A stretch of DNA of 40,259 bases from Megasphaera sp. (GTDB lineage Bacteria; Bacillota; Negativicutes; Veillonellales; Megasphaeraceae). Location: assembly GCA_022649055.1 (NCBI GenBank), contig JALCNL010000010.1:1-40259 (forward strand). The letters run 5' to 3'. This document shows, in pieces, positions 7,330 to 16,334 of this stretch. Position numbers and translations under genes: made by a program. The notes under the pieces are model-generated. The model was not told the origin of the DNA. It searched no databases and saw only the letters and a program-made list of their open reading frames with translations. The first letter of the stretch is position 1. Every line of letters starts with the position of its first letter.

Positions 7330-8925
7330 ATGAAAATTTTGGTCAGCGATGATGTATCTGAAAAAGGAGTTGAGCTGTTGCGGCAGCATTATGATGTAGA
7401 TGTGAAAATTAACTTAGATGAAGATGCGCTTGTAGCATGTATTGGTAAATATGATGGCCTTGTAACCCGATCCATGACCCATGTAACGAAGCGCGTCATT
7501 GATGCGGCAGTAAAATTGAAAGTTATAGGTCGGGCAGGAGTAGGTGTTGATAGTATTGATTTGAAGGCGGCTACAGAACGTGGTATTATTGTTGTCAATG
7601 CACCTACAAGCAACACTATTGCTGCAACAGAACATACTGTTGCCATGATTATGGCAATAACCCGCCACATCCCACAGGCTCATAATTCTCTTATGTCGGG
7701 AGAATGGAACCGTAGTTCCTTTACAGGCATCCAATTACAAAATAAAACGATGGGGATTATTGGTGTCGGGCGTATTGGTTCTCGAATTGCTAAACGGATG
7801 CAGGCTATGGAAATGCAAGTTATCGGATATGATCCGTATATTCCGGAAGAACGCTTTAAGCAACTGGGTATGGAATCAGTGGATTTAGATACCTTGTTGC
7901 AAAATTCGGATTATATTACGATGCATACTCCGCTTACCAAAGAAACACGCGGTATGATCAGTGCAGATGAAATAGCCAAGATGAAAGAAGGCGTCCGTGT
8001 TATCAATGTATCCCGTGGTAAAGTACTGGATATTTTTGCTTTGGCAGAAGCATTGAAACGTGGTCATGTTGCAGGAGCAGCAATTGATGTGTTTCCCGAA
8101 GAACCTCTTACTAAAGAAAAAAATCCGTTCTTAGGCATGGCTAATGTTGTTATAACCCCTCATTTGGGAGCATCGACCATTGAAGCACAAATTGGTGTTT
8201 CTGTTGATGTGGCAACTAGTGTTATTGCTGCATTGAATGGGGAACCTGTTACCTCGGCAGTTAATATGGCACCTATTCCGGCCAATATATACACGACGAT
8301 TCATCCCTATTTTGATCTTATGGAGAAGATGGGGACTATAGGCGTGTATTTGGCCGATGGACCGATGAAGGAAATCAGTGTAGAATATACAGGTGAGTTA
8401 GCAGAAACAGAAACGGGTATTTTGACAACGGCGGTTCTTAAAGGCGCTTTAAATCCTATTTTGCAGGATACAGTCAACTTCGTTAATGCACCAGAAGTTG
8501 CTAAATCACGTCATATTGCTGTAAAAGAAGTGAAATCTCAAGATAGTGATACCTTTCTTGATGCAGTTACGGTAAAAGTGGTAACTGATAAAGGACAGCA
8601 CCGTATTATAGGGATGTTGTTCAACAAGACAGAAGCTAAAATTGTAGAAATCGATGAATATCGTGTTGACTTTACTCCGGAAGGCTATTTGCTTTTGGCA
8701 CCTCATGTGGATCAGCCTAATATGATTGGTCAGATATCCACCATTCTTGGACAAGCCGGAATCAATATTACAGGAATGCAGGTTGGTAAAACGACTACTA
8801 CAGGTACAAATATTATGGCTATTGCTGTGCGGGATGACATTCCGAATGATGTTATGCTTAAACTTAAAGCTATTGACGGTATTTTAGATATGAATTTTAT
8901 TAATTGCAATTTGCATACCAATTAG
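7330..8925 (+). CDS. serA: D-3-phosphoglycerate dehydrogenase
   Basis: This NAD-dependent enzyme oxidises 3-phosphoglycerate to 3-phosphohydroxypyruvate, the committed step of serine synthesis. The 531-residue length is that of the long form: a split substrate domain, a Rossmann domain with [12 protein letters not shown], an intervening ASB domain (about 325-445) and a C-terminal ACT domain (about 455-531, [18 protein letters not shown] onward) for serine feedback. Catalytic residues are Arg229 (NVSRGK), Glu257/258 (FPEEP) and His278 (TPHLGAS). CAGGAGG precedes the ATG by 8 bases. The gene sits between serC and a histidine phosphatase. Confidence 0.96.
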   Translation: MKILVSDDVSEKGVELLRQHYDVDVKINLDEDALVACIGKYDGLVTRSMTHVTKRVIDAAVKLKVIGRAGVGVDSIDLKAATERGIIVVNAPTSNTIAATEHTVAMIMAITRHIPQAHNSLMSGEWNRSSFTGIQLQNKTMGIIGVGRIGSRIAKRMQAMEMQVIGYDPYIPEERFKQLGMESVDLDTLLQNSDYITMHTPLTKETRGMISADEIAKMKEGVRVINVSRGKVLDIFALAEALKRGHVAGAAIDVFPEEPLTKEKNPFLGMANVVITPHLGASTIEAQIGVSVDVATSVIAALNGEPVTSAVNMAPIPANIYTTIHPYFDLMEKMGTIGVYLADGPMKEISVEYTGELAETETGILTTAVLKGALNPILQDTVNFVNAPEVAKSRHIAVKEVKSQDSDTFLDAVTVKVVTDKGQHRIIGMLFNKTEAKIVEIDEYRVDFTPEGYLLLAPHVDQPNMIGQISTILGQAGINITGMQVGKTTTTGTNIMAIAVRDDIPNDVMLKLKAIDGILDMNFINCNLHTN

Positions 8926-8939
8926 CAGGAGGAAATTAC

Positions 8940-9584
8940 ATGATACGCATTATATTGGTACGCCACGGTGAAACAATATGGAATATTGAAGGACGCTATC
9001 AGGGACAGGAAGATACAGCACTCAGTGAACGAGGACTGCAGCAGGGACATATGCTGGCTGAGGGGTTGCGCAATATACCTATTGATTTGTGTGTTGCTAG
9101 TCCGTTGCAGCGGTCTTATATGACTTGTCGGTTTTGTGCTGATTTGCATGATCTTAGTGTGGAAACAGATGAACGGCTGAAGGAAATTAATCATGGCGAT
9201 TGGGAAGGGCGCTTGGCGGAGGATATTGCATCCCAATATCCCCATCAGTTTGCCCAATGGCATATTCATCCGGAATTAGTTATGATGCCCGGACCAGGAG
9301 GGGAGAGTCTAGAAAATGTACGTATCCGTGTTCGCTCTGCCTTTGATGAGTATGCGCGCCGTTTCGATGGAAAAACAGTACTTGTAGCTGCACACGATGC
9401 GGTCAATAAAGCTATCATTTGTGATATAATGGGACTTGATATGAGTCATTTCTGGCAAATTAAACAGGACAATACATGTATTAATGTTATGGAATGTTAT
9501 GAAGGTGTATGGCGTATGGTATTGCTTAATTCTACTAATCACATGGGATATTTGTTTAGCGGAATTGAACAAAAAGGCTTATAA
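8940..9584 (+). CDS. Histidine phosphatase, candidate phosphoserine phosphatase
   Basis: This 214-residue protein belongs to the phosphoglycerate-mutase-like histidine phosphatase superfamily. The phosphorylated histidine is His9 in LVRHGET, followed by GRYQGQEDTALSERG, and the second catalytic histidine is His152 in VAAHDAVN. The family includes cofactor-dependent mutases, alpha-ribazole phosphatases (CobC) and the metal-independent phosphoserine phosphatases known from Hydrogenobacter. Position between serA and serS in a serine-controlled operon, with no SerB-like HAD phosphatase in the operon, favours the phosphoserine role; that is inference. CobC is the main alternative, since the organism appears to use cobalamin. 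ATG at 8940 is chosen because AGGAGG sits 8 bases upstream, whereas the codon at 8904 overlaps serA. Confidence 0.85.
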   Translation: MIRIILVRHGETIWNIEGRYQGQEDTALSERGLQQGHMLAEGLRNIPIDLCVASPLQRSYMTCRFCADLHDLSVETDERLKEINHGDWEGRLAEDIASQYPHQFAQWHIHPELVMMPGPGGESLENVRIRVRSAFDEYARRFDGKTVLVAAHDAVNKAIICDIMGLDMSHFWQIKQDNTCINVMECYEGVWRMVLLNSTNHMGYLFSGIEQKGL

Positions 9585-9600
9585 TTGTGTTTGAAAATGT

Positions 9601-9626
9601 TTTCTCATGATTATTTCTCATGATTA
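9601..9626 (+). repeat. Perfect 13-base tandem duplication
   Basis: TTTCTCATGATTA occurs twice head to tail in the short gap before serS. It lies 20 bases ahead of the serS ribosome binding site and has no obvious coding role. Confidence 0.9.
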
Positions 9627-9653
9627 TTTAGAAGAGAAAGGAAGTATTTTATT

Positions 9654-10931
9654 ATGTTAGATGTAAAATTTATACGTGAGCACGCTGCGGAAGTAAAGGA
9701 AAATATTATAAACCGTCATGCTAAAGCAGATGTAGATCGTTTTTTGAGTTTAGATGAACAACGCCGGAATTTACTGCAAAAAGTGGAAGCATTAAAAAGT
9801 CAGCGCAATACAGTGACTGCTGAAATCAGTCAGTTGAAAAGAAATAAAGAAAATGCAGATGTTCAGATTGCAGAAATGAAAAAAGTAGGCACGGAAATAG
9901 CGGAACTTGACCGTAATGTTCGTGAAGCAGAAGATGAAATGAAGGCTGTTCAGCTGATGATACCTAATATGTGTCATCGGTCCGTGCCATTGGGAAATGA
10001 TGATAACGATAATCCGGAACAACGTAAATGGGGTGAAATTCCTACGTTTGATTTTGAACCAAAAAATCATTGGGATATTGGGGCCGCACTGGGTATTCTT
10101 GATGTGGAACGAGCATCTAAAGTTACAGGATCCCGGTTTACGTATTATATGGGACAGGGAGCGCGGCTGGAACGAGCAGTATATAATTTTATGCTTGATA
10201 GGCATACGGAAAAAGATGGATATACAGAGGTCATTCCACCGTATATAGTTAATCGTGATTCCATGATAGGGACAGGTCAATTGCCGAAATTTTACGAAGA
10301 TATGTTCCGGTTAGAATCTATGGAATATTTTCTTATTCCGACAGCAGAAGTGCCGCTTACTAACTATTATCGAGGAGAAATTCTCGATGGGGATAAACTG
10401 CCGCTGTATTATACTGCACTTACCCCTTGTTTCCGTGCGGAAGCCGGATCGGCAGGTCGTGACACACGAGGACTTATTCGTCAGCATCAGTTCCATAAGG
10501 TTGAAATGGTCAAATTCACAACTCCGGAAACCAGCTATGATGAATTAGAAAAGCTGACAAACAATGCAGAAACTATTTTGCAGTTGCTGAAATTACCATA
10601 CCATGTTGTTACTTTATGCACGGGCGATATTGGTTTCTCGGCAGCTAAAACATACGATATAGAAGTATGGCTTCCTGGACAGAATAAGTATCGGGAAATT
10701 TCTTCGTGTTCCAATACGGAAGATTTTCAAGCTCGTCGGGCTAATATCCGTTTTCGCCGTACATCTGCGTCTAAGCCGGAATATGTACATACTTTAAACG
10801 GGTCTGGTCTTGCTGTAGGACGGACCGTAGCCGCTATATTGGAAAATTATCAGCAGAAAGATGGAACTGTTATCGTTCCTGAGGCTTTGCGTCCATACAT
10901 GCATTGTGATATTATTACAGTACAGAAGTAA
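9654..10931 (+). CDS. serS: Seryl-tRNA synthetase
   Basis: This 425-residue class II synthetase charges tRNA-Ser with serine. The N-terminal long coiled-coil arm that grips the tRNA variable loop is at about 25-105 (heptads rich in Lys, Glu and Leu). Motif 2 is [21 protein letters not shown], and motif 3 is [14 protein letters not shown] with the preceding [13 protein letters not shown] loop. Length is normal for bacterial SerRS. AGAAAGGAAG lies before the ATG. Placement at the end of the T-box operon means serine supply and tRNA-Ser charging respond to the same uncharged tRNA signal. Confidence 0.97.
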   Translation: MLDVKFIREHAAEVKENIINRHAKADVDRFLSLDEQRRNLLQKVEALKSQRNTVTAEISQLKRNKENADVQIAEMKKVGTEIAELDRNVREAEDEMKAVQLMIPNMCHRSVPLGNDDNDNPEQRKWGEIPTFDFEPKNHWDIGAALGILDVERASKVTGSRFTYYMGQGARLERAVYNFMLDRHTEKDGYTEVIPPYIVNRDSMIGTGQLPKFYEDMFRLESMEYFLIPTAEVPLTNYYRGEILDGDKLPLYYTALTPCFRAEAGSAGRDTRGLIRQHQFHKVEMVKFTTPETSYDELEKLTNNAETILQLLKLPYHVVTLCTGDIGFSAAKTYDIEVWLPGQNKYREISSCSNTEDFQARRANIRFRRTSASKPEYVHTLNGSGLAVGRTVAAILENYQQKDGTVIVPEALRPYMHCDIITVQK

Positions 10932-11020
10932 AAAAGCAATTTTTACATAGTATAAATGGAATACGGGCGGCAGGATTTTTTGTTCCTAATGTAGAACTAT
11001 TAGGCAGAGGAGTGAGCGTT

Positions 11021-11638
11021 ATGGTTATACATACGGAAGTTTCTGCCGCTTTATATTGTCCTGCCTGCGGAGGTATTTCTATTTTTCAATTGAATCAATT
11101 TATACCTGTGGAGGCGTCCTGGAAATCTGTGTACTGTGATTGTGGACAGTATATTGGTTCTGTGCGTCATATTCAAGAAAACTTGTGGTTGCTCAAGCAT
11201 TCCTGTATTTTTTGTAATCAAAAACATTATACTCTTATAAACAGCCGTTTTCTTAGGTCTTTAAATCAAGTGAGACGGATTTATTGTACGAACTATTATG
11301 CGGAATTGGGATACTGTGGTACTTCGGCCGTTGTAGCTGCATATATCGGTAGGCAGCGCCGCAATTATTCCCGTTTATTATTTAAATGGGGTATTAATGA
11401 TAATCCTGGTATTATGCTGGCAGGGTATGATCGCATTAATGATATGCTTGCAGCGGGAACTATTACATGTTCCTGCAGCAATCAGCATATTATTGCATAT
11501 TTTGATTCGGGGGCTATTGTTCTTCAATGCAAAAATTGCGGCCGCAGCCATCGTATTGTTTTGCATGGCGGTAAAGATATTTTTTCGTTGCAAAAAAGTA
11601 GGGCTATCGTTCTTACGAAGTTTGGATTACCAGGTTAA
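11021..11638 (+). CDS. Multi-zinc-ribbon protein of unknown function
   Basis: I do not recognise a named family. The 205-residue protein has five cysteine pairs spaced like zinc knuckles: Cys13/Cys16 (CPAC), Cys39/Cys41, Cys62/Cys65 (CIFC), Cys150/Cys152 and Cys170/Cys173 (CKNC). The middle (about 75-145) is basic and aromatic and could bind nucleic acid. There is no signal peptide or membrane segment. ATG at 11021 is preferred to GTG at 11012 because AGGAG is 8 bases before the ATG but abuts the GTG. It follows serS by about 90 bases, a gap containing only a 6-pair hairpin (CCTAAT/ATTAGG), and precedes the aldolase gene by 18 bases. Confidence 0.75.
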   Translation: MVIHTEVSAALYCPACGGISIFQLNQFIPVEASWKSVYCDCGQYIGSVRHIQENLWLLKHSCIFCNQKHYTLINSRFLRSLNQVRRIYCTNYYAELGYCGTSAVVAAYIGRQRRNYSRLLFKWGINDNPGIMLAGYDRINDMLAAGTITCSCSNQHIIAYFDSGAIVLQCKNCGRSHRIVLHGGKDIFSLQKSRAIVLTKFGLPG

Positions 11639-11656
11639 TAAAAAGGAGGCACATCC

Positions 11657-12301
11657 ATGAAATTTTTTATTGATACGGCAAATGTAGAAGAAATCAAGGC
11701 AGCTTATGCAATGGGAGTTATTTGCGGGGTCACGACGAATCCGTCTCTTGTTGCTAAAGAAGGCCGTGATTTTCATGAAGTGATTAAAGAAATAACGGCA
11801 ATTGTCAATGGACCTGTCAGTGCAGAGGTATTAGCTGATGATGCACAGGAAATGATAAAGGAAGCAAAGGTATTGGCGGCACTTGATGAACAGGTAGTTG
11901 TAAAAATTCCTATGACGGCAGAAGGACTTAAGGCAGTAGCAGCATTACATATGGTAGGGATTCGAACGAATGTAACTCTTGTTTTTTCAGCGAATCAAGC
12001 ATTGATGGCAGCGCGAGCAGGCGCCAGTTATGTAAGCCCCTTTGTGGGCCGGCTGGAAGATATAGGACAGAATGGAATTGCTCTTATTGCGGAAATTGCT
12101 GATATTTTTGCTGTACATGGTATTGTTACGGAGATTATTGCTGCCAGTATCCGAAGGCCGATGCATATCACGGAATGTGCAAAAGCCGGTGCGAATATTG
12201 CTACGGTTCCATATAAGATTATCATGCAGGCTTTGCACCACCCTCTGACAGATGAAGGCATTAAGAGATTTAAAGAAGACTGGGCAGAGGCAAATCAATA
12301 G
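11657..12301 (+). CDS. fsa: Transaldolase-like fructose-6-phosphate aldolase
   Basis: This 214-residue short transaldolase-family protein forms a Schiff base with Lys83 (VVVKIPMT). It begins [13 protein letters not shown] and carries [16 protein letters not shown], both signatures of the Fsa/TalC group. Members either cleave fructose 6-phosphate to dihydroxyacetone and glyceraldehyde 3-phosphate or act as true transaldolases; sequence alone does not separate the two. AAGGAGG precedes the ATG. It is paired with glpX 12 bases downstream, so both act on fructose phosphates. Confidence 0.92.
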   Translation: MKFFIDTANVEEIKAAYAMGVICGVTTNPSLVAKEGRDFHEVIKEITAIVNGPVSAEVLADDAQEMIKEAKVLAALDEQVVVKIPMTAEGLKAVAALHMVGIRTNVTLVFSANQALMAARAGASYVSPFVGRLEDIGQNGIALIAEIADIFAVHGIVTEIIAASIRRPMHITECAKAGANIATVPYKIIMQALHHPLTDEGIKRFKEDWAEANQ

Positions 12302-12313
12302 GGAGGTACAACA

Positions 12314-13279
12314 ATGGATAGAGTATTAACATTAGAATTTGTGCGAGTAACAGAAGCCGCAGCGGTAAAAAGCGGACGTCTCATGGGAATGGGAAATAAA
12401 GTAGGGGCGGATCAGTTGGCGGTTGATGGTATGCATTCAATTTTATCCAGCGTACCTGTAGATGGAACGGTTGTTATCGGGGAGGGCGAATTGGATGAAG
12501 CCCCGATGCTTTACATAGGCGAAAAAGTCGGAGCCGGCGGAATCCCCGTAGATATTGCAGTTGATCCGCTGGAAGGTACGAATTTGGTTGCCAAGGGACA
12601 GGATGGAGCTATTGCTGTGATAGCAATAGCTGGTAAAGGAAGTCTGCTTCATGCACCGGACATGTACATGGAAAAACTTTGTGTCGGACCGCGAGCTAAA
12701 GGGTGTATTGATTTGAATATGCCGGTAAAAGAAAATTTACGTCGTATTGCTGAGGGTCTGCAACGTGGTATTGATGATTTAACCGTTGTTATTCTCGGCA
12801 GGGAACGCCATGCTGATATTATCCATGAATGCCGGGAAGCGGGTGCACGTATTAAGCTTATCAGCGATGGAGATGTATCCCCGGCTGTGGATGTTGGAAT
12901 TGAAGGCTCTGGTGCACATGTTCTTATGGGAATCGGTGGAGCTCCAGAGGGGGTTCTTGGTGCAGCAGCATTGAAATGTTTAGGCGGTGACATGCAGGCA
13001 CGTTTGATTCCGTATACGGAATCAGAAAGAAAACGTTGTGAATCTATGGGAATTACGGATGTTAATAAAATCCTTACGATTGATGATTTGGTAAAAGGTG
13101 ATGATTGTATTTTTTCAGCGACGGCTGTTACTAATACCCCTATGATGAAGGGAATTCAATACTTTGGCAGTGGGGCACGTACTTCTTCAGTTGTTATGCG
13201 CTATAAGAGCGGGACCATTCGTTTTGTTGATACGATTCATCGTTTTGATAATAAAGCAAAATGGAGTGTTCATATTTAG
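12314..13279 (+). CDS. glpX: Fructose-1,6-bisphosphatase class II
   Basis: This 321-residue lithium-sensitive-type phosphatase hydrolyses fructose 1,6-bisphosphate to fructose 6-phosphate in gluconeogenesis. Metal-binding motifs are visible: GEGELDEAPMLYIGE (about 56-70) and the DPLEGTNL loop (about 85-92). GIGGAPEGVLGAAALKC is the conserved substrate-side segment, and the length is usual for GlpX. GGGAGG lies 8 bases upstream of the ATG. It is last in its transcription unit; a strong hairpin follows within 20 bases. Confidence 0.95.
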   Translation: MDRVLTLEFVRVTEAAAVKSGRLMGMGNKVGADQLAVDGMHSILSSVPVDGTVVIGEGELDEAPMLYIGEKVGAGGIPVDIAVDPLEGTNLVAKGQDGAIAVIAIAGKGSLLHAPDMYMEKLCVGPRAKGCIDLNMPVKENLRRIAEGLQRGIDDLTVVILGRERHADIIHECREAGARIKLISDGDVSPAVDVGIEGSGAHVLMGIGGAPEGVLGAAALKCLGGDMQARLIPYTESERKRCESMGITDVNKILTIDDLVKGDDCIFSATAVTNTPMMKGIQYFGSGARTSSVVMRYKSGTIRFVDTIHRFDNKAKWSVHI

Positions 13280-13298
13280 TAAAGCTATCAATAAAACA

Positions 13299-13354
13299 CC
13301 TTCTGTAAGGAATATGATTATTGTAATACATTCCTTACAGAAGGCGTTTTTTTT
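13299..13354 (+). terminator. Rho-independent terminator after glpX
   Basis: A perfect 15-pair stem (13299-13313 with 13330-13344) with a 16-base loop is followed by CG and eight T. It separates the sugar-phosphate genes from the murA unit. Confidence 0.92.
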
Positions 13355-13687
13355 AAAAAATAAAAATTATAATATATAATACATGGAAAAGTGGATGTAA
13401 AATAAAGAGGGAAGATAGTGTTTGAAAATATTTTTTATTTGTTCCTAATTGATAGAGGGCATGTTTTATCAAGAGTCATTGGTTCATCTTATTTTTTATT
13501 ACGGATAGAAAATAGGACGAGAAAAATTTTTAACATTTGAAATGATGCCTTTTCGTTTATGCGCTTTTATGGTACAATGACTTGATAGTAAAAATTAATG
13601 AAAATGGTAGATTATGACTATATATGCATAGCAGTCTATCATTGTCTATATAAGAGATATTTTGAATCTATTTAGGAGGCACCAGAA
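13355..13687 (+). promoter_or_regulatory. Intergenic region ahead of murA with extended -10 promoter
   Basis: The gap between the glpX terminator and murA holds TACAAT (13573-13578) preceded by TGG, an extended -10 promoter with no good -35 box. Transcription would begin near 13585, giving a leader of about 100 bases. Apart from the doubtful small frame at 13418-13540 I see no riboswitch or other gene here. Confidence 0.5.
13418..13540 (+). CDS. Possible 40-residue small protein (doubtful)
   Basis: A GTG-initiated frame with AGAGGGA a few bases upstream encodes a hydrophobic, basic peptide (MFENIFYLFLIDRGHVLSRV onward). A TATAAT-like sequence lies near 13370. I recognise no family, and AT-rich DNA makes chance frames common. 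It is recorded because it sits in an otherwise unexplained 408-base gap. Confidence 0.2.
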   Translation: MFENIFYLFLIDRGHVLSRVIGSSYFLLRIENRTRKIFNI

Positions 13688-14950
13688 TTGGAGAAACTGG
13701 TTATTCATGGTGGAAATCCCTTGCAGGGGACTGTGCGGGTCAGTGGGGCTAAAAATGCCGTACTGCCGATTATTGTAGCGTCTATGTTGGCGACAACGGA
13801 AAGTACATTACAGGAAATTCCTCAATTGGATGATGTACATACAGTATGTGAGGTTATTTCCTCACTTGGTGTGAAAGTTGACTCTTCTCAGGAAGGGACA
13901 TTGGTTATTGACGCGGCGAATCTTGATTCATTTTCAGCACCTTATGATCTAGTGCGACGTATGCGTGCGTCTTTTTTGGTCATGGGACCTTTGCTGGCTC
14001 GTAAACGAAGAGGGAAAATATCTCTTCCGGGTGGATGTTCTATAGGTGCCAGGCCTATTGATCTGCATCTCAAGGCATTTGAAGCTATGGGAGCAAAAGT
14101 AAATTTGGAAAATGGTTATATTGAGGCCAGTGTTCCGGAAGGATTAAAAGGAGCACAGATTTATCTTGATTTCCCTAGTGTGGGGGCAACGGAAAATATT
14201 TTGATGGCGGCTTCCATGGCTGAAGGCCGCACGGTATTGGAGAATGCAGCTGAGGAACCAGAAATCGTTGACTTAGCAACCTATTTGAACAGTATGGGAG
14301 CCAATATCCGTGGAGCCGGAACTAATATTATCCGTATTGAAGGAGTAAAAGAACTTCATGGTGCAGTCCACTCAGTTATTCCTGATCGTATTGAAGCGGG
14401 AACTTTCATGGTTGGGGCGGCAATGACGGGAGGAAATGTATATGTGGAGAATGCCCTGTCTGAACATTTAAAACCCCTTGTGTCCAAGTTGAAAGAAGTA
14501 GGCGCCATAGTGGAAGAAGACATCGATGGCATTCGTGTGATTGGCAAATATCCGCTTCGGCCGACTGATATTAAAACACTTCCTTACCCGGGTTTTCCAA
14601 CCGATATGCAGGCTCAGTTTATGGCACTTACAACCATTTGTCAGGGAACAAGTGTCATTACGGAAACCGTATTTGAAAATCGATTTATGCATGTAGATGA
14701 ATTTAAGCGTATGGGTGCAAAAATACGGATTGAGGGACGCAGTGCTATTGTTGAAGGCGTCCGGGCTCTGGAAGGCTGTCAGGTTAATGCTACCGATTTA
14801 CGGGCAGGAGCTGCATTGGTTTTGGCTGGTCTTGTCGCTTTGGGAGAAACTGAAGTGGGATATTTACATCATATTGATCGTGGATATGATCATTTGGTAT
14901 TAAAATTACAAAGGCTAGGTGCGGATATTGTTCGGGTCAACAAAGAATAA
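13688..14950 (+). CDS. murA: UDP-N-acetylglucosamine 1-carboxyvinyltransferase
   Basis: This 420-residue enzyme adds enolpyruvate from PEP to UDP-GlcNAc, the first committed step of peptidoglycan synthesis, in the cytoplasm. It starts with the typical [20 protein letters not shown] and has the PEP-binding, fosfomycin-target cysteine Cys117 in [10 protein letters not shown]. The start codon is TTG at 13688, supported by AGGAGG 8 bases upstream. The 3' end overlaps the following mreB-type frame by about 30 bases. MurA next to an MreB/Mbl gene is a common Firmicute arrangement. Confidence 0.96.
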   Translation: MEKLVIHGGNPLQGTVRVSGAKNAVLPIIVASMLATTESTLQEIPQLDDVHTVCEVISSLGVKVDSSQEGTLVIDAANLDSFSAPYDLVRRMRASFLVMGPLLARKRRGKISLPGGCSIGARPIDLHLKAFEAMGAKVNLENGYIEASVPEGLKGAQIYLDFPSVGATENILMAASMAEGRTVLENAAEEPEIVDLATYLNSMGANIRGAGTNIIRIEGVKELHGAVHSVIPDRIEAGTFMVGAAMTGGNVYVENALSEHLKPLVSKLKEVGAIVEEDIDGIRVIGKYPLRPTDIKTLPYPGFPTDMQAQFMALTTICQGTSVITETVFENRFMHVDEFKRMGAKIRIEGRSAIVEGVRALEGCQVNATDLRAGAALVLAGLVALGETEVGYLHHIDRGYDHLVLKLQRLGADIVRVNKE

Positions 14951-16013
14951 AAACAAAAGAAATAAAGAGCGTCAGCCCAAGCGGTCCCATTCTTTTTTTC
15001 TTTCCCGGTGGTTTGGTAATGACCTGGCTATTGATTTGGGAACAGCCAATGTGGTCGTTTATGTAAAAGGGCGGGGAATTGTTGTCAATGAACCAGCTGT
15101 TATGGCTGTTGATGCGAATGTTCATCGTGTTGTGGCTATCGGAAAAAAGGCGCAGGAAATGGTAGGGCGAACGCCAAAACATATCTGTGCTTTCCATCCG
15201 TTGCATAACGGTGTTATTGCTGATTATGATGCAACAGAGTATATGCTGCGATATTTTATCCGCAAAGCGGTGGGAAAATCATATATTTTTAAACCTCGTG
15301 TTATTATTTGTGTTCCTTCGGGAGTTACAAATGTGGAACGGCGGGCAGTTGTTGAAGCAGTTCTGCAGGCTGGAGTCAGAAAAGTGGTTGTTATGGAAGA
15401 GCCTCTGGCGGCAGCTATTGGAGCAGGACTGGACGTTGCTAAATCCAATGGTTCTATGGTTGTTGACATTGGCGGCGGGACTACAGACGTGGCAGTGCTT
15501 AGTTTGAGCGGCATTGTTATTAGTGAGTCTTTGAAAATTGGCAGCAATACTTTTGATGAAGCAATCATGCGTTATTTAGAAAAACAAAAACACATTATTA
15601 TTGGACGACGAACAGCTGAAGAACTTAAAATACTTATTGGCACTGCTTTACCTGATGGTCGTGATTTGACTGCGGATGTCAGAGGCCGTAGTACGGAAAC
15701 GGGGCTTCCTATCATGGTTGATGTTGATTCCAAGGAGATATGTACAGCTTTGCAGAAAACAATTCATCCGATTTTGCGTGCGGTTGTTTCTATTTTAGAA
15801 AAGACACCACCGGAACTGGCGGCAGATATTGCTGATCATGGTATTGTTTTAACAGGAGGCGGCTTCCTTCTTGAAGGACTGGATCGGCTTGTTTCAGAAG
15901 CAACAGGAATGGCGGCATATCTTTGTGATGAGCCGTTACTATGTGTAACACTTGGAGCAGGCAAGGCTCTTAATGAAATGGAACATCTAAAAGATAGTTT
16001 TGATGATTTATGA
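14919..16013 (+). CDS. mreB: MreB/Mbl-type rod-shape actin homologue
   Basis: This actin-like ATPase polymerises under the inner membrane and guides lateral wall synthesis. Up to 364 residues: [17 protein letters not shown] is the first phosphate loop, [17 protein letters not shown] and [14 protein letters not shown] follow, and [16 protein letters not shown] is the second phosphate loop. [14 protein letters not shown] is the adenosine motif. The start is uncertain: GTG at 14919 lies inside murA with only a weak AAGG ahead, and a TTG at 14928 is also possible. The basic N-terminal 30 residues ([14 protein letters not shown]) are longer than in most MreB and may contact membrane. MreB and Mbl cannot be told apart by eye. 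Confidence 0.92.
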   Translation: MRILFGSTKNKNKRNKERQPKRSHSFFLSRWFGNDLAIDLGTANVVVYVKGRGIVVNEPAVMAVDANVHRVVAIGKKAQEMVGRTPKHICAFHPLHNGVIADYDATEYMLRYFIRKAVGKSYIFKPRVIICVPSGVTNVERRAVVEAVLQAGVRKVVVMEEPLAAAIGAGLDVAKSNGSMVVDIGGGTTDVAVLSLSGIVISESLKIGSNTFDEAIMRYLEKQKHIIIGRRTAEELKILIGTALPDGRDLTADVRGRSTETGLPIMVDVDSKEICTALQKTIHPILRAVVSILEKTPPELAADIADHGIVLTGGGFLLEGLDRLVSEATGMAAYLCDEPLLCVTLGAGKALNEMEHLKDSFDDL

Positions 16014-16029
16014 TAGGGAGTGAATTGTC

Positions 16030-16326
16030 ATGAAGATAAAAAAGAAACTAGCAGTCATACTGGGAATAATAGGATCCTTAGCTATCACGTCTGCTTCATT
16101 AGCAGCAGATGTGCAGCATATAGCAACATTGGGAGGGACTGTCGCATCGGTTATGCCTGTAGGCGCGGCGGTAAAGGAAGGCGATGTACTTTTGACTGTA
16201 ATGGCTTTAGCGGGACCGATGCCTGCCACTCGTGCATCTACAGGTGGTATAGTAAAAGCGGTTATGGTACATCCGGGAAGTACAGTGCAGCCTGGTGAAG
16301 TCGTTGTCATTGTGGAGTCAAAGTAA
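16030..16326 (+). CDS. Exported biotinyl/lipoyl-like domain protein lacking the acceptor lysine
   Basis: A signal peptide (1-25, basic start, hydrophobic core, ASLA cleavage site) precedes a single biotinyl/lipoyl-type fold of about 70 residues. The fold is recognised from GGTVASVMPVGAAVKEGDVLL and GGIVKAVMVHPGSTVQPGE. In carrier proteins the hairpin reads AMKM with the modified lysine; here the matching segment is VMALAGPMPATRAS, with no lysine. It therefore cannot be biotinylated in the usual way and looks like a structural hairpin domain in the periplasm, as in HlyD-type adaptors. It starts 17 bases after mreB and is followed 8 bases later by the S55 protease gene, so all three are probably co-transcribed. 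Function unknown. Confidence 0.8.
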   Translation: MKIKKKLAVILGIIGSLAITSASLAADVQHIATLGGTVASVMPVGAAVKEGDVLLTVMALAGPMPATRASTGGIVKAVMVHPGSTVQPGEVVVIVESK

Positions 16327-16334
16327 GGAGAACT

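Noticed and set aside
11397-11660. 87-residue frame over the zinc-ribbon gene
   Set aside because: Alternate-frame shadow running into the fsa start, with no ribosome site.
16020-16298. 92-residue frame overlapping the biotinyl-like gene
   Set aside because: Out of frame with the signal peptide and domain features, no ribosome site.
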